A stretch of DNA of 64,000 bases from Branchinecta lynchi (GCA_023053575.1 JAKZAP010000016.1:19424030-19488029), one strand, 5' to 3'. Shown: positions 36,601 through 51,600, counted from the first letter of the stretch. The notes: a model not told the origin generated them from the letters alone. Numbers and translations: made by a program.

Positions 36601-39600
36601 CAAAACCCGTGTTTCTTTCGAAGCGTCACCGTCTGACATGTTAATTCCAGGTCTGTGTTATTGAAACTAGCTCGAGTTGCTTGAGCTTCCATTACAAAAT
36701 CCCGCATAATCCCACTATTCTCACTCTCACAACTCAGTAAGTGCATAGCTTCAATTTTTTTTTCAGATTTTAGGAGGAATTATCAAATACATTGAAGAAG
36801 TACTGGAAAGTCCGTATAAGCCGTGCTTGATTTTTACACTAATTTGAGCAAATAAAAAAAGCGTGCCCTGTAAAAGATACCACTTCCCCACTCACAAAAT
36901 TCAGTGAATTGACCACAACTGAGTGACACTGGCTACACTGCACTAATATAACTTTAACAGGGACAAGAAAACTCGTCGAGTACAAAAGAATCCGAGTCGA
37001 CCATTGGTCAATACGACTAGAAAAAAAGTCTAGCTGGACGAAATTTTTTTCAAGAATAAAGGAACGAAATTTTGTCGGGTCTCCTTGAAAGGGATCTTGT
37101 CGGTGGTGATGGTGAAAAGACTAAAAAAAGGTCGAGTCAGCTTCTGAGAACAGCTGAAATGCTGTCAAAACTTTGTTCTGTTTGCAAAGATTTTTTTTCG
37201 TCAGACTTTCTGGCTTGAAGAAATAGTTTTTTCCCTCTGCGTATAAATATAATCTTGTCACTGCTCAAATTTTCATACCGCCCTATCACCGATTCCCCGA
37301 CTTTATGCAAAGTCATGGAGCTTCTTGTTATCAGAGAAGTTACAGATAATATTCTTGATGACTAACTGTTCTTGCCGATGCAAAATTGCAGGTACCTAGC
37401 AGAAGAGCCAGAAGCGGTGTCCCCTCGGGTATCAAGCTGCTCCGAAGATCTCTGTGATTGGTTGAGACAGGATTTGACTTGTTGAGTTTAAGTCGTTAGT
37501 GACACGTTTTCTCGTTCTTCCTGAGGATCACTGGCGTGTTTTGGACTTAGTCATATAGAGCGTGTTCCACCCTACTTACCGTAGTTACTACGCATGACGT
37601 CACAAATTCTGGCTTTTTGCCGTCAAGGCTGGAACGATCTTTCTATTTTCCAGCGGGATATCATGCCACGGGCGAATCCGACCAATCACGTTACAGAGAT
37701 GCGTGGTTACTACGCTAACCATGCTCCCGAGCATGGTAAGCAAATAGTAACTATTAGTTACTATTCCGAGAAGGTTGGAACGGTCAGCGTAGTAACTTTT
37801 CGTGAGGATGGAACGGAAATAGTAACTAATAGTTACTATTGGTACGAGGGTGGAATTACGCTCATAGTGTATTGCTACATGCCAGATTACCAATTCGGTT
37901 TTCGTTCTGGCTTGGGATGCGCCATGCTCTCTTTGCGTTGGCGTCTATTCTCCAGGAGGCTGATCGGACGAAAACTGCATTGGCGAAGGCGGGTCATGAC
38001 GTCGAAAGAGCCTTTGATTCTGTCGTCCATCCACAAGCACTGTTAGAGCTTGGCACTCGTGGCGTGCAATGTGGGGTCATCGGAGTTATGAAAGACGTGT
38101 ATGCAAATCTTCGAGCAAGGTTGAAAGTCGTCCAATGTGACAAACAGGGTTCTAACTTGAGCAGTTTAGATTCAGTCTACAGCTTCCTGAAGTCAGAAGG
38201 AGCTCTTACTAGCCCTACACTATTTGACAATGCTGTCCTGAACGCCCAGTGCAAAACGCCTTGTACTTCCGTCGACGATGGTATCAGTTGCTCAGTGATA
38301 ATATATGTTGATGACATTCTGAGCCTTAGTCGTTTTACAAATGGTATCCAAAGTGCTTTCCAATCACTAGTTTCTGAATATACTGGCAAGGACTTGAATT
38401 TAACAAGGGAAAAACGGAATTCTTGATGTTTATAGCCATTCGAGTGAGCCAACGATCATCGACTTTATATGATGCCAAGTCCAGAGCAAATCCAGTCTGA
38501 CATACCTAGTACTGACAATCGGAGATTCAGTCAAAACTACTCGAAAATTACTGATAGCTCATTTGCTGAAGCGCATCAGTGGAGTTTATGCCCGTATCGT
38601 TTCCGGAAAGTTGCGGTGTAACCGATAGATCCTTGCCTACTCCTACAATGCTACTGCTCTTCCACACGTGCTGTCTCTTTTCCCTTTTTGGACCATCTTC
38701 AGTAACGAAAATCTTCGTCAAATTCGTTCCATTTTCTTTCGGTTGTCCAAATATTTGCAATCCCCTGGACAAGGAACAGTCATCTCATCGGCAAGTTCCG
38801 TATACCTGATCCGTCTGCGGCTGTCCTGAGGAAAATTGTAACCACCCATGGAGCTCCATGATGTTCCGGTTTACTGAATTTTAACTATTTCGGTTGTTGT
38901 TGTTGTTGTGTTGTTTCTCTCTCTTTTCATCTTTTACTATACTCCGTCTTTAGATAAAAAATATAATTTAAACATACAAAATATAATTTAAACTACAGAG
39001 ACGAATGGTCTTGCTGAACCGTAACTTGTGATTAGACCTTTTTCGTTTACAGGTCCCGTCTTCGTTGAGTTCCCCATCGACGTTCTCTACCCATACCATC
39101 TCGTCAAGCGGGAGGTTGGAGCCAAGAATGAGAGCAAGGGGTTGCTACCCAAAATCGTCAACTGGTACCTCCAGAACTACGTGGATAATATTTTTGCTGG
39201 TGCGTGGGAGCCGCAAGATGTCTCTCCTCTTGAAGTCTTCATTCCTCTGCCTACCGAGGACCAAGGTGAGACCATAGCCTAGAGAGGAGAAGCCTTTTTT
39301 TCAATCAATCAATCAAGTTTAATCTGAATAGCTAAAAGCTAGAAAAGGAATACAAATTTACAAAATACACAGACACACCAGAAACAAATTAACTAATACA
39401 CTTACAAGAAATTACCAGAAATAAATGATGGAATGAAACTACTATAAATTGGATAGAAGAATTAGCGGGATATCGGGAAAACTTATTGCCAGTATTCCTC
39501 TCGGACCGACGCACGGAAGACGGGAGGGGAGGGGGGAATAGATGGGTCATCTGGGGACAACACGTTATCTTAGCTCCAAATTTGTTTGAAAGAGTATTTC

Positions 39601-42600
39601 TACGGACAGATAATTTAGGAATGTCAAGTTTAATGAGAGCCTCTTCGTATGTAATATTATGATCACCCAGAATGATTCTCATGGCTCTCTTTTGGAGATT
39701 TTCCAGGCGATCAGAGAGCTCTGCAGAAAGAGAAGAATTCCAAACCGGTGAAGCATATCCTAAGTGAGGACGGATATAAGTTTTAAAATAACAGAGGAGG
39801 CATTAGTATCCAAACCGAAAGATTTAAGGGTGGAGAGGGATTTAATTAAAAAGTTGGTTTTAATACTAAGGAATTTTTTTGTGAGCTTGATAGCTATGAA
39901 AAACAAAAAGGTGTGGTGGGTAGAGTGTAGGGTAGTAGCGTGTGGCGTGCGAGCATGGTAATATTGGCGACTGGTTTGGGTGCGAATACACCGAGTCTTT
40001 TCGAAGGCGATACTCAGTTCGTAGGTCAATAACTAAAGCACATATATTTCCTATTTACTTACATTGGAGTTAGGTCAATAGCACTTGTCACTAGGTCAAC
40101 TGTGTCGGGACTCTGCCCAGCTAGAACTGTGGCTCGAGTCGAACCGAACTCAGAACTGATTTCCAAACTGGAAAGGAAAGTCGGTCCTTTTATCCGATAA
40201 AAAAGCGATTTATTCTTTTCCTACTTGTTTTTTATTCCAATTAAAGAGGAAATCTAAACGGAGAAAGAATGCTCATCATAAACAAAACGTGCTTTGATGA
40301 TGATTCTGCGGAAAGCAAGACATTGTCAACAGAGCGATTTTATGACGAAAGAACATCCGCTAAACGGCGCTGATTGTTGTGACTCATGGGGCTTACAGGA
40401 GTTTCCGGTCTTTCCCACTTTTACTGTCTTTGGATGTATCCTCACATAGCACTTTCTGTCCTTTTTTTTAAAGCAGAATTGAAACCCGATAGTATTCTGT
40501 TATTTTCCTTCCTAATAACAAGTGCCGTAAGGGGTCCGTCTATTTTCGATTGTTCTCTCAAAGTTGTTGTCATGCTTTCGCTCTCAAGCAAAATCTGGTA
40601 CTCCCAATGAGGCGCTTTTCACAGTTAAGCTCCGCCCCTCTTGTCAGTTGTGATTTGTCAAGTCGGACGGACTGTCGAGACTAAGTTGGTTGGTGATGTC
40701 AGTAAAAAATTATCCGTTGCTACACTGCGAGAATTAATGCATAGATTCTAATCTGTTTTTGGGATCCCAAAACGTAACTGGAGGGATACCTATGACATCG
40801 CAAAAGTTGCCGTCTGTCCGTCCGTCCGCCCGAAGGGAATGAGATATTTTGATGAAACTTGGTGTGAGGATTCTTTGGGTCAAGGATCAAGTTCAAGACG
40901 GGTTCGTAGACGGGCTCAATTGTAGGGTTTTTATATTAAGATTATTTTTCCTGTATCCCTGCATTTAGTGGTGGGGGAGGGGGTTGAAATTAAGTGGCAA
41001 ACAAAGTATTTTTAAACAGCTAATGTGATAGTTGATTATATGATATAATCGACGTTACTCTGCTAGTCAAATGTTTTTAGAAAATGAAACTGAATCTTTT
41101 GATGTTATGAGACGGAAAGCGATAGTTAGTTTTGTTGCAAGGCTACTAGTTTCCGAAAATCCACTTTTAAAGGCAATTCGTGAGAATGCAGAATGCCGTT
41201 CTGGCCTTTTCTCCGACTTTTCTGTCGACTGTGTTATTGCCCCGAGTCACCGAATGGTTAAAATGATTGTATATATTTAGTAAAGAAATTTCCTGTGTTA
41301 GTGTAATTTTATTATGTGATGTGTAATATCACGAATTAAATAAATTGATTGATTAATTGGTTATAGGGTAAAAAGACACGTTGAACACGATGGTGAAAAT
41401 TATTTTCTCGTCGGATAAGTAGTACGTCCGGAATCTGGCAAAAACCAGAAAGTTGGTTGGAATAAAAAGTTTTATTTGAAGTTGATTAGATGTTCGATTA
41501 TGTAGTAAGAAGACATACTGAACACGATGATTAAAACCATTTTCTCGTCGGACAACTAGTTCGCCCGGAATCCAGCCAGACAGGAAAATTTGTTAAAAGC
41601 GAAAGTTTTATTTTAAGTTGATTTGATGACAGATTTAAGGGTAAGAAAAGACGCCGAGTCTTTATACGACAATCATATTTTACCCGACATGTAATTCGTC
41701 CGGAATCCGGTTGAAACCGGAAATTTTGTATAAGTTAAAGTTCGTTTATGAATTGTTATCGTTTATGAATTGTTCTTTTTTTGCTGGACAAGTAGTTCGC
41801 TCGGAATTCGGCCCAAACCGGAAATTTGGCAGAAGTAAAGCAGGAACTTTCGGTCTGTATCGTCAAGATAGATATGGCTTATAGAGGTATATCTGAACTT
41901 TGTTTTCTCAGATGGTTAGCGTGGTGAAGACTGGATCTGGCGAAGACAAGACCCAATTGTCTGGATCAAGTATCAGAGTTTTGGGATCACATCGCTTGTT
42001 CGTCCCAGAATTCGAACTGGGGTGCAGCAATTGTTTATCCATCCTGGGAAATCGGAACGATGAATAAATAAATAAATAATGTACTTTATTTCCCTTATGT
42101 CGTGTAGGCTATTCTACATGCTAGCATTGGATAGTCATTCACCAAATAACATATGACACAATTATATTACTAGATAGCACTTCAATGGAGCTTTAGTAAT
42201 AATAATACATTCCAAAAAATAGTCCACTGGACTCTAGGACTTATAATCAGTTTCGCGATCCGACCATATGCGGGGAGTGGAGGGCGCTGGAAACTGGAAA
42301 ATTGAGGGCAGTTTGTCACACTTTTTCGAGTAAGGGTACTTCCATATGTGCTAGGACGATGAAACTTGGCAGGCATATCAGGGACCCGAACAAACAAACT
42401 TTCCCGATCCGACCATCTTGGTGGGAGGGGGGGGAGTGGAGGGCGGGGGAAACTAGGAAATCGAGTATTGTTAACTTTTGAACGGGTGGTCGGACTGGAA
42501 TGACACTTAATAACTGAATAGATTATATATCTCGGTTGTCCCGTCTAATTCTTGATCGAATTCGATTGCTAGGGAGGAATCGGGCGGGGGGGGGGGGGGG

Positions 42601-45600
42601 TGGCCGGAAATTTCAGGAAACGGTTAGAATGGAGGGATTGGAGTGAAACTTGCTGTGGATCCAAGCGTCTGCTCTAGATAAATCGTTTAAACAGTTTTAC
42701 TGGATCCGGACACTTAGGGGGGGGGGGGTGGAGGGGTTTCATGGCGGTTTGGACATGAAACTAGGCAGGCATATCAGTGACCCGGTCAAAGTGACTTGAA
42801 AATAAAAATTTCGAAGATCTGATAATCGTGGAGGGAGGGGAATCCGGAATACTGAGTCATGCGTAACGTTGTAACCGGTGATCGGATTCGAGTGAAATTT
42901 AACAGTTTAACAGAGGACATTTCTCTGATGATCTTTTTCATATCCGGACCGGATCCGACAGCTATTGGGGGGGGGGATACTTGACCCGCTCAGACTGGAG
43001 AGAATGGGATGGAACTATGTGGGAATAACAAACAGATGCTTTGGATAAATCATTTACAGAACCGGACTGGCTCCGAACACTGTGGGTGGAGTTTGAGGGG
43101 TGGGGGGTGGGGGGGGGGGTCTGGAATTCCGGTGATCGCGAGTTAAGGTACCTCCAGATGTGCTAGGACGATGAAACTTCGCTGAAATATTAGAGATTCA
43201 ACAAGATTTGCTGAGAAATCGCTACTTCCCAAATCCTATTATTCCTTAAAGTACCAATTTTGACGGCAAAGTAAGAAAAATACTTTTAAGCAAAATATGT
43301 ATTTTCATGATCACCATCAGCCCATTATCATGTTTGCCTCAAGGGTTTTGCTTACAAATAGCTTCTTTAGAGTGCGCATCTTAACCACAAAGTCGATACT
43401 TACTTTTGATCAAACAATACAGCTTAACCCATGCAAGCGCCGTATGAGCTTACAGCTCTTGTTGAGCTTTCGTTTTTGCAAGACAAGTAGTTTGCCGGGA
43501 ATCCAGTCGAAACCGGAGATCTGGCAGAAGTAAGGCAGGAAGATTTGATCATTTTCGTCAAAGTAGATATGACGAATAGCCTAGGCGTAAATACACACAT
43601 GCTGAATCCATATCTGAACTTGTTTTTTTTCTTCAGATAATTAGCCATTGACCTTCTTCTGCTTCTAAATCTTAATAGTAAAGATGTTCAAGGAGTATGG
43701 CGAAGACAGGATATCTACAAGACCCATTTGTCTGGATCAGATATTACATTTTTGGGATCCCATCGAAACCTTTGGTCTTGTTTTAATGTAGAGATCGCTG
43801 TGGAAAGTTCCTGAGCTACAGAAGCAGCTCGCCTGGAAAGTCTTTTCAGAATACCAGGGGAAGCCTTCAGGAAACGTCGAAAGTTCGAGTACTCCGAACA
43901 AAAATTTAAACAAAAACTTTTTTGTCGCCGAATTTCCGGTTACGACCGGATAGCTTTGTGGTATTCTGTAGGAAGATAATTCCGAGAGGATTTGTTTTAT
44001 TGCTGATTTGTTTTAGTGTGACACTTTTAAACAAGCTATAGTAATCGGCTTCGTGAAGACTGCTTCCTGCGTGAACACTTGTTTTTCTAAAATCATTCTC
44101 GTCAAGCATACAACATAGGTACAAGCGCATAGATGTATCACAAACCCGACAGGAAAACCCACTATTTAAAAATCAATTATTCGTGAATTCGGAGCAACGA
44201 AGTAAGGTATTTTCATCGGATCGTCAAGCCTCTTTCAGTGAATTAGTGATGGCCAACTAGATTGTCTTATCGCATCCCTTTTTGGTTAAACTTTAATGCA
44301 ACGTATCTATTAATTCCTGTAGTGCAGCGAAGTGCAGAAAGGATCAGCCGCGCTAAGCGACCAGTACTTCTCATCGGCAGCCAAGCCCTGTTGCCACCCA
44401 TCCAGGCCGATGACCTTCGCAAAGCTGTCGAATCCCTGGGGATCCCGACGTATCTTGGAGGAATGGCCCGCGGACTACTCGGTAGGTAGCCTTAGATCGT
44501 GTTCCACCTTACTTACCTTAGTTACTACGTATGACGTCACAAATTCTGGCTTTTTGCCGTCAGGGTTGGAACGATTTTTCTATTTTCCAGCAGAATACCA
44601 CGCGCGAAGCCGACTAATCACGTTACAGAGATGCGTAGTTACCATGCTCACTACGCTCTCCCGAGCATGGTAAGCAAATAGTTACTATTTCGAGAAGGTA
44701 GGAACGGCCAGCGTACTAACTTTTTAAGAGGTTGGAATGAAAATAGTAGCTACTAGTTACTATTGTTTGGAAGGTGGAGTATGCTCTTATAGTCTTGTCT
44801 CCTTCACATCACTCCATCGATGTGATTATAAATTAGTGATAACCTTTATGGAGAATTATGGAAATTGTTTTTTTATAATTTTTGTATATATTAATTTATT
44901 ATTGAACTGAACTAAGGACTGACTAGGGTCACTCACAGACATAGAAAAACAACGACTGACAAATCAGTAACAAAAAAAGAGAGGAAAACAGAAACCAATA
45001 ATATGGTGCTTGAACATAAAATATATTGCGCGTAGACCTCACCAGTCCGCCAGAGCAGTAGAGACAGCCGAAAAAGCGGCAAAAAGACTAAAGGAAGCAG
45101 AGATGGGCGAATCCGGATTCGGTTTCGAATCCAGGACTCGTCCTTTTGGCCGAATTCGAGTCTTCTGCTTGTCAGGCTGGATTCGGATTCGGACTCGGAT
45201 CCGCTCAAATTTCTAGTCTACATCCTTTCAGTGTCCGTTTCTCAATTTAGGCAATCCAGCTTTTTTGTCTCCACCATCAAACGATTACCTTACATACCAG
45301 TGAGTTTTGTCACCTCTGATTTTCAAACTATAACCTAAGTATATGATTAGATTTTTGTTAAGGTCGGATTCGAAGCCTCAGCATGAAAAGGTTGATTTGG
45401 ATTCGAGATCGGAATCGTACTTAGCCCCGGATTCGGATTCCAATCCTTTCATGTTCGGATTCGTCCATCTATGACCAGAAAGAGCAGTTTATCCGAAGCA
45501 AGTATCCTTGTCTGGATTGTTAGGGAAGATTTCCTGCGCAGTTCTATTCAGATTTCTTTGTCTTTTTTTTTTGTTACTGCACTTATGCCATTGTGCAGTT

Positions 45601-48600
45601 CGTCATAAATTATTCATTCACATTCTATCAGGCGACCGATAAGTAAATTATTTTAAGTAAATTATTGTTTGTGTTTCAGTAGCGTACTTTGCATAATGTT
45701 TGCTAGGTTTGAATGTCTTGATTTTCGCCTGCACCGTGCAGTCGTGCTTCTACTGCACTTCACTTGTTTGGTCCCTAATTAAACACATATGTTGATGATA
45801 GCTGTGTCCCATTGTATGCCAAGTACCTACTAGGGGCTAAGACTCGTAATGCCCACGATAAATGCCCACGACTCAAAATGCCCACGGTTCAGAATGCCCA
45901 CGATTGAATTATTTGAGGTGCTTAGACCGTCATAAACTGGAACTAGTGATTGGTGAGGAACGAAAGGAGCAGACCGAGTATCAGAATGGCGCTAATCGTA
46001 TGCTGAACTGGTATAATCTCAATTATAATGTTAGACTACAACACTACAAAACAAACTGAATCACAAACAGCGATCTTAAAACTGTTATTTTTAATTAAAG
46101 AACCCCTCTTGCTTGTTCTGCCTTTTATAATATCCCTAGATCCCTTATGAAATTATAAGCTTCTGAAATCCCCGCATTTCTCCGTTGTTTCCTTTTGTCC
46201 CTACACATTTTTAGCGCTTTTTCCGCCGTGCCGAGATTTGCCCGTCACAAACATAAAGCTTGCCGAAAACTTCAACGAACTCTTCACACATAAGGACATG
46301 AGAATCTTCTGTTTTGACTTCTTTTATTCGCTTAGTTTTCCAACTTTTTTACCACGGCGCATTCAGTTTTCAAATGTTTTGCGCCCCGCCGCCACATCGG
46401 AGAGCAGTAAGGCTGGATAGAGTCGATAAGCGCTAACAAGAAGATCGCGAAATTTAGTTTGAAAGTAATGGTATTTTCAAAAACATTTTTTCTGATCCAT
46501 TTCATAGTGAGAAGATCCTTTATAGTAAGAGTTGTGCTTTAAGAAAATGCGGATCGCCTACTTTCGCTTTCTAGGTGATACAAACACAGAAAGCGAAACG
46601 GGCGATTTTTGCTTTCCGAGTCGTAACATGCTCATGCTTTTTACTCAAATCATCATGTTATATGAGACTTCTTCGTACTTTCACGCAAGTAAATCTGACT
46701 TGATCCACAAACGATAAAATAATCTCTTTCAATATTCCGTGGTAATCCTGTCTCTTGTAATCTCGTTGTCCGTTGTCCCACGACATTTTGGCCACCCCTG
46801 CCGACAGTTTGATGCGTCGGTATTGTGAACGAGGACGTTTTAGCTTTCTCTGTGAGCATTTTAAACTGTCGGCTTTTTGAGCCGTTGACATGTTGACCTT
46901 CGTGGGTATTTTGAGCCGTGGGCATTTTAATCGCGGGCATTCTGAGCGTGGGCACTGTGAGGGTGGGCAAAAAGATCGTGGTGGTTTTGGGAGCCACACC
47001 CACCAGGTCTCCCTCCTTGGGCTCGGAACCACAAAGGAACGCGACTGTAACGGTGCTACCGATCCATTTGTGATTGTTATTACGACGACTGTATTTGTAT
47101 GTGAAGAAGCACTCTCAACCTGATGTTATGGCGAGGGGTGTAGTAGGCCGGACATAGAAGGTAAATGTCCTTAGATACAGTCATCGGAGTCAGGACAGCC
47201 TTGGGCGTCTGGTGGCCTACTACACGTGCAGGTGGGTTCATTATTACGTTAGTTATGAAGAGAGCCTTTCAAGTCTCGGTCTCCCTTCCCTTGAGCAACG
47301 TAGGCACCATTTAACAATAAGTTTTGGCCACAAATGTCTAAATTCTGAACTTCACAGATCAATGTTGCCTGAGTATGTTGAATAAAATAAAAACAGGCCC
47401 AATACACGTACTCAAACCCATTCAAACAAAGCTAAATTAACAAATTATCCAGCGGATGCAACTGAAAGATATGTTAACTCGTTTGTGCCGTACTTTGTTC
47501 GTTCTTTTAATAGTTCTTAGGCGTGTTTATCTGGTAGTATTTGTCATTTGTCATTGGCCATTTTATATCCAGTTGAAAGTGCTATGTTGACTTACCTTTG
47601 CTAGCTATCTTTGCTATTTTGGTGAATAAATGATATATATATATATATTATGGATTCCCCCGGTCGCTTTACACTAAGGTTTGCGTACCCTAACCATAAT
47701 AGGCTATAAACCACCCATCATAGACTAGGCCTAAGGAGCTTTAAACAAGACTCGTAACAATGACCTAAGGTCCGTAAATAAACGAAAGGTTTTATTGTCT
47801 GCTACTTACAATATGATATCAACAACCTTTAAGTAAAAAGGGTTGTTCCCGGTCGAGACCCCGGAAAGGAAGTCTAGAAGAAAATGATTCATGCTCGCCG
47901 GATAAGTCATGAACATGAGTTAATAAAATAATACAGAGTCACAACCGTATAAGAGATTAAACATGCTGAAGTAGCGCTGTCACAGCGCAAGTGAGCAGTG
48001 CGGGGTGCAGATGGCACCGCCGTAATCTTGTTCACCAACGCCGTGTCAAGTTTATATCTTCTCTAGACCGGAGCCACCCATATAATAGTGCGTTTATTTA
48101 GTTATATAGTTTTGTCTGGTCTTTGTCTTTCTTCACCTTTAATTGTTTTCTAAATATTCCATATTGGCACGCCTTTTCCCATTTAGAGAGAGAGTTTATT
48201 AAACGGATAATAGTACATAAGGGCCACCCCAGAATGTCCTAGGGAGTGGCCGTTTCAGAGCTATATACACTATATCTATATACCATCCTAGTCGCAAAAT
48301 GAACCAACCAAAATGGTGTGTAATAACCCAAAACGTTAGTTTAAAGGACACCTGAATGAAGAGTACCAAGTATCATCCCAATCTGTATGACTTCCGTTAA
48401 TATTGCCTGCAGAAAACACAATCAAAATACGAAATAGTGTTACCAAGCTATGATTTTTGCTCCATTTTGCATCTGTCCTTATTTCAGTACCGAACAATTT
48501 TAGAAATGAACAAATGTCTCCAATCAACCCTTCTTCTGGAATATTTGTTAACTATTTAAGCCCAAACGTATATCTAGAAGAAATTCCAATACCATCCGAC

Positions 48601-51600
48601 CATTGCCGTACAAGATTTGAATGAATTGCGCTTTTTGTCTTGGAGTCTGTATGTGCAAACCTCCAGAAACGAACATCCCTATTTTGAAAACGTCACGCTC
48701 AGGAGAAAAATGCTCTCCGTGGCCATGTCTGTAAATGCATTCTCCATGGTGTGCTCAAGTATGGTTTCATTGTTCAGGTGTCCTTTAATGAAATTATTGG
48801 TTGATTGATTGATTTGTTGGTTCTCAACTAGGATATGGAGAGTTGATTTAATTATTTTCTTGTAGGAAAAGACTCACCCATTCAGGCGCGACACGACCGA
48901 CGGTCCGCTCTGAAAGAATCCGATTGCGTCATCCTTCTTGGTTCTGTCTGTGACTTCAGACTTTCCTACGGACGTGTTTTACCGAAGAAGGCGACGATCA
49001 TAGCCGTCAACCGTAATCGAAGCCAGCTCTACCGGGTAAATATGAATAGTCCTGTTTCTTATGCATTTTCGTTTTAGAATTGAGCATACAGCTTGTAAGC
49101 GGGTTTAGAGTGCTCAGATTTTCTCGACAATTTGGCCAGAAAAGAAGGCAATCATATTTTTCCGGCTTTACATGATTTCTGCGCCGGACACTTTCGATTG
49201 TTGAATCTCTCCCTGTTTGTGAGGGTAGGTAATGTAGTTAAAGGACACCTCACACTACATAGTGAATTAATGAATTAATTTATGACGCACTGCCCAAGGG
49301 CGTAAGTGCAGTAAAAAAAAAAAAAAAAATATAAAATATTTTCCAACAAATATTTTCCATAAAGGTTCACTAATTTAGAATCACGTTGATGGGATCGTGG
49401 ACAGGTAATTTTCCAATCGGAGAACACAAATTAGAGGAGAGGGCTTCAAGCGTCAACAATGGGTCGGAAATTAACAAACGGCGGATCAGGTAGCGGTTCC
49501 GTGTGCGCCGGGGTAGGTAGAGAAGAAATCTAGTGTTTCTGCTTAATGTTCTGAGACAGCTGACCACTTTACAGCTAAGCTATCCTTGCAGAAAATGACA
49601 AACGGCTTCGGCTGTTTATAGCCTCTGTCCATGCCCCTTGCCTTGGTAGACAATCTTGGCAAAATGTGCATTACCTGTCTTTCGACGAAACAGCCGCACG
49701 GAAACAATGGTCGGGCGCCTGACACGTCGCGTAAAGAGAAGAAATCGTGAGAAGCGTTATAATCAGTGTATTGCTACTAGAGGAGATAGGATACACAGTG
49801 TAGAATCTCGGGGACGAGAATGGATGGAAATACTACTGTAGAAGAATGAATTCATAATAATAATAATAATCTGTAGATAGTGGGGTAAAAAAGAGAAAGA
49901 AACAAATAAACAACTGAAAGAAACACTATTACAACAAAATAAACTCAGAAATCAACAGAACAACCGGATGACCTGTGATATGGAGTAAGCCGTTTATATG
50001 CGTGTCCAGATAAATTATTAGGAAGCTTATGAAGTTTGCCGTTATATCGGGAGCTATGTGTTTTCGGATTATTCTAAGACTTCGGTACTAAATAGGCAAA
50101 TAAAGCAGTATTTACAGCATTTGTAATAACACGTACGTAGTTTACGTATGTCACTCTTTTTCAACAGAATAAAAGTGCAAAGAAACCAAAGCCTTTCGGT
50201 TATGCTTAGACCGGCTTGACACAATCTTAGAGTATCCAAATTAATATTTTTGCAAGCTTCAGATACTGCAGACTGGCGTAAGGACAAACATATTTGTACC
50301 AACTGTTAAACCAATGTCATAAGTACGACGTTTCCTTTAAGTCTACCATAATGCCCTGGAATGTAAAGGAAAGATGTAGGGTCCGACGGTTCAGGTTGAA
50401 TTGAGTTTGTCCAAAGTTGAGTTAGCAAGTGGACAAATGTAAAAATAAGTTCATAAAAAGAGCAGCAGGTATCCAGTGCAGTATCTACCTCGGGGGGGGG
50501 GGGGGGACGTTCCAACTGCTAATTGTTCTGTCCTGAAATGTTTGTTTGTTTCAGAACTCGGACATGTTCTGGAAACCAACCATCGCCGTCCAGGCGGACG
50601 TGGGTACTTTCATCCAGCAGCTGTCAGTCGCCCTTAAGAACAATAAGGTCGATCCAGATTGGGTGGAAACTATCCGAAAACGAGACCTGGAGAAAGAAAA
50701 ATCGAACGCGAAGGTAGGTTTCCGAAGGCGTTTTTTCTGATTTTTTAGAAATCTTCCGCCATATTATTATCAAAACTATGTCGTCCGGAGAAAGGAGCAT
50801 AAATAATGAGGAAATCTGTAAAGCAACCATTGGTACTCACTTTTTCAGTAGGTACGAATTCAGCAACACCGTTTATACAAAAATACAAAAATTACCTTAA
50901 AAAATTCGAGACGGTTTTGGCGACAAAATACAACCCTGTTTAACCCCACATTATAGTATACCCTCTGTCGGTTCCCAGTTGTGTCCGGTTAAATGTTCGG
51001 CGTGTACCTGCCAAATCGCGCATCGTTGCTGTAGTAAAGCAAGCTTGGTCTTCTAGTGTGGAATGCTAGTTTGCGATAACTCAAGGTAAAAACTGTTTCT
51101 CTGTGTAGGACCAAGTGTAAAACTGGTGTAACCAAGTAAAACCAAGTGTAAAGCGTGTTCAATCCTACTTACCGTAGTTACTACGCATGACGTCACTCAT
51201 CCTAGCTTTTAGGCGTAAAGGCTGAAAAAATATTCTGCTCGGGCTGATCGGACCAACCATGTCATAGAGGTTGTAGTTACCACGCTAACTACGCTCTCGA
51301 GCGTGATAAGCAACTATTTACGATTAATTACTATTTCGAGAAGGTGGTAACGGTCAGCGTTTACGGTTCAGGAGGTTGGAACGGAAATAGTAGGCTAACT
51401 AATAGTTACTATTGTTAGAAGGGTGGATCACGCTCCAGTGGTAGTTTTCATTTTGAAGTAAATAAAACTTTTTCTTCAGCTCTGCTTATTATTTCTCATT
51501 CCTTTGGCAGCAAACTTAGCGTTGTAGGGCATGTTGCATGTAGAGTAGAGTAGATTTGATTAGTAGAGTGGAATTTAGTTTGGCAATATTTGCGTTTCCG

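Noticed and set aside
40242..40374. 42-codon acidic/basic frame ending in AKRR
   Set aside because: No splice signal or start context; length is within chance.
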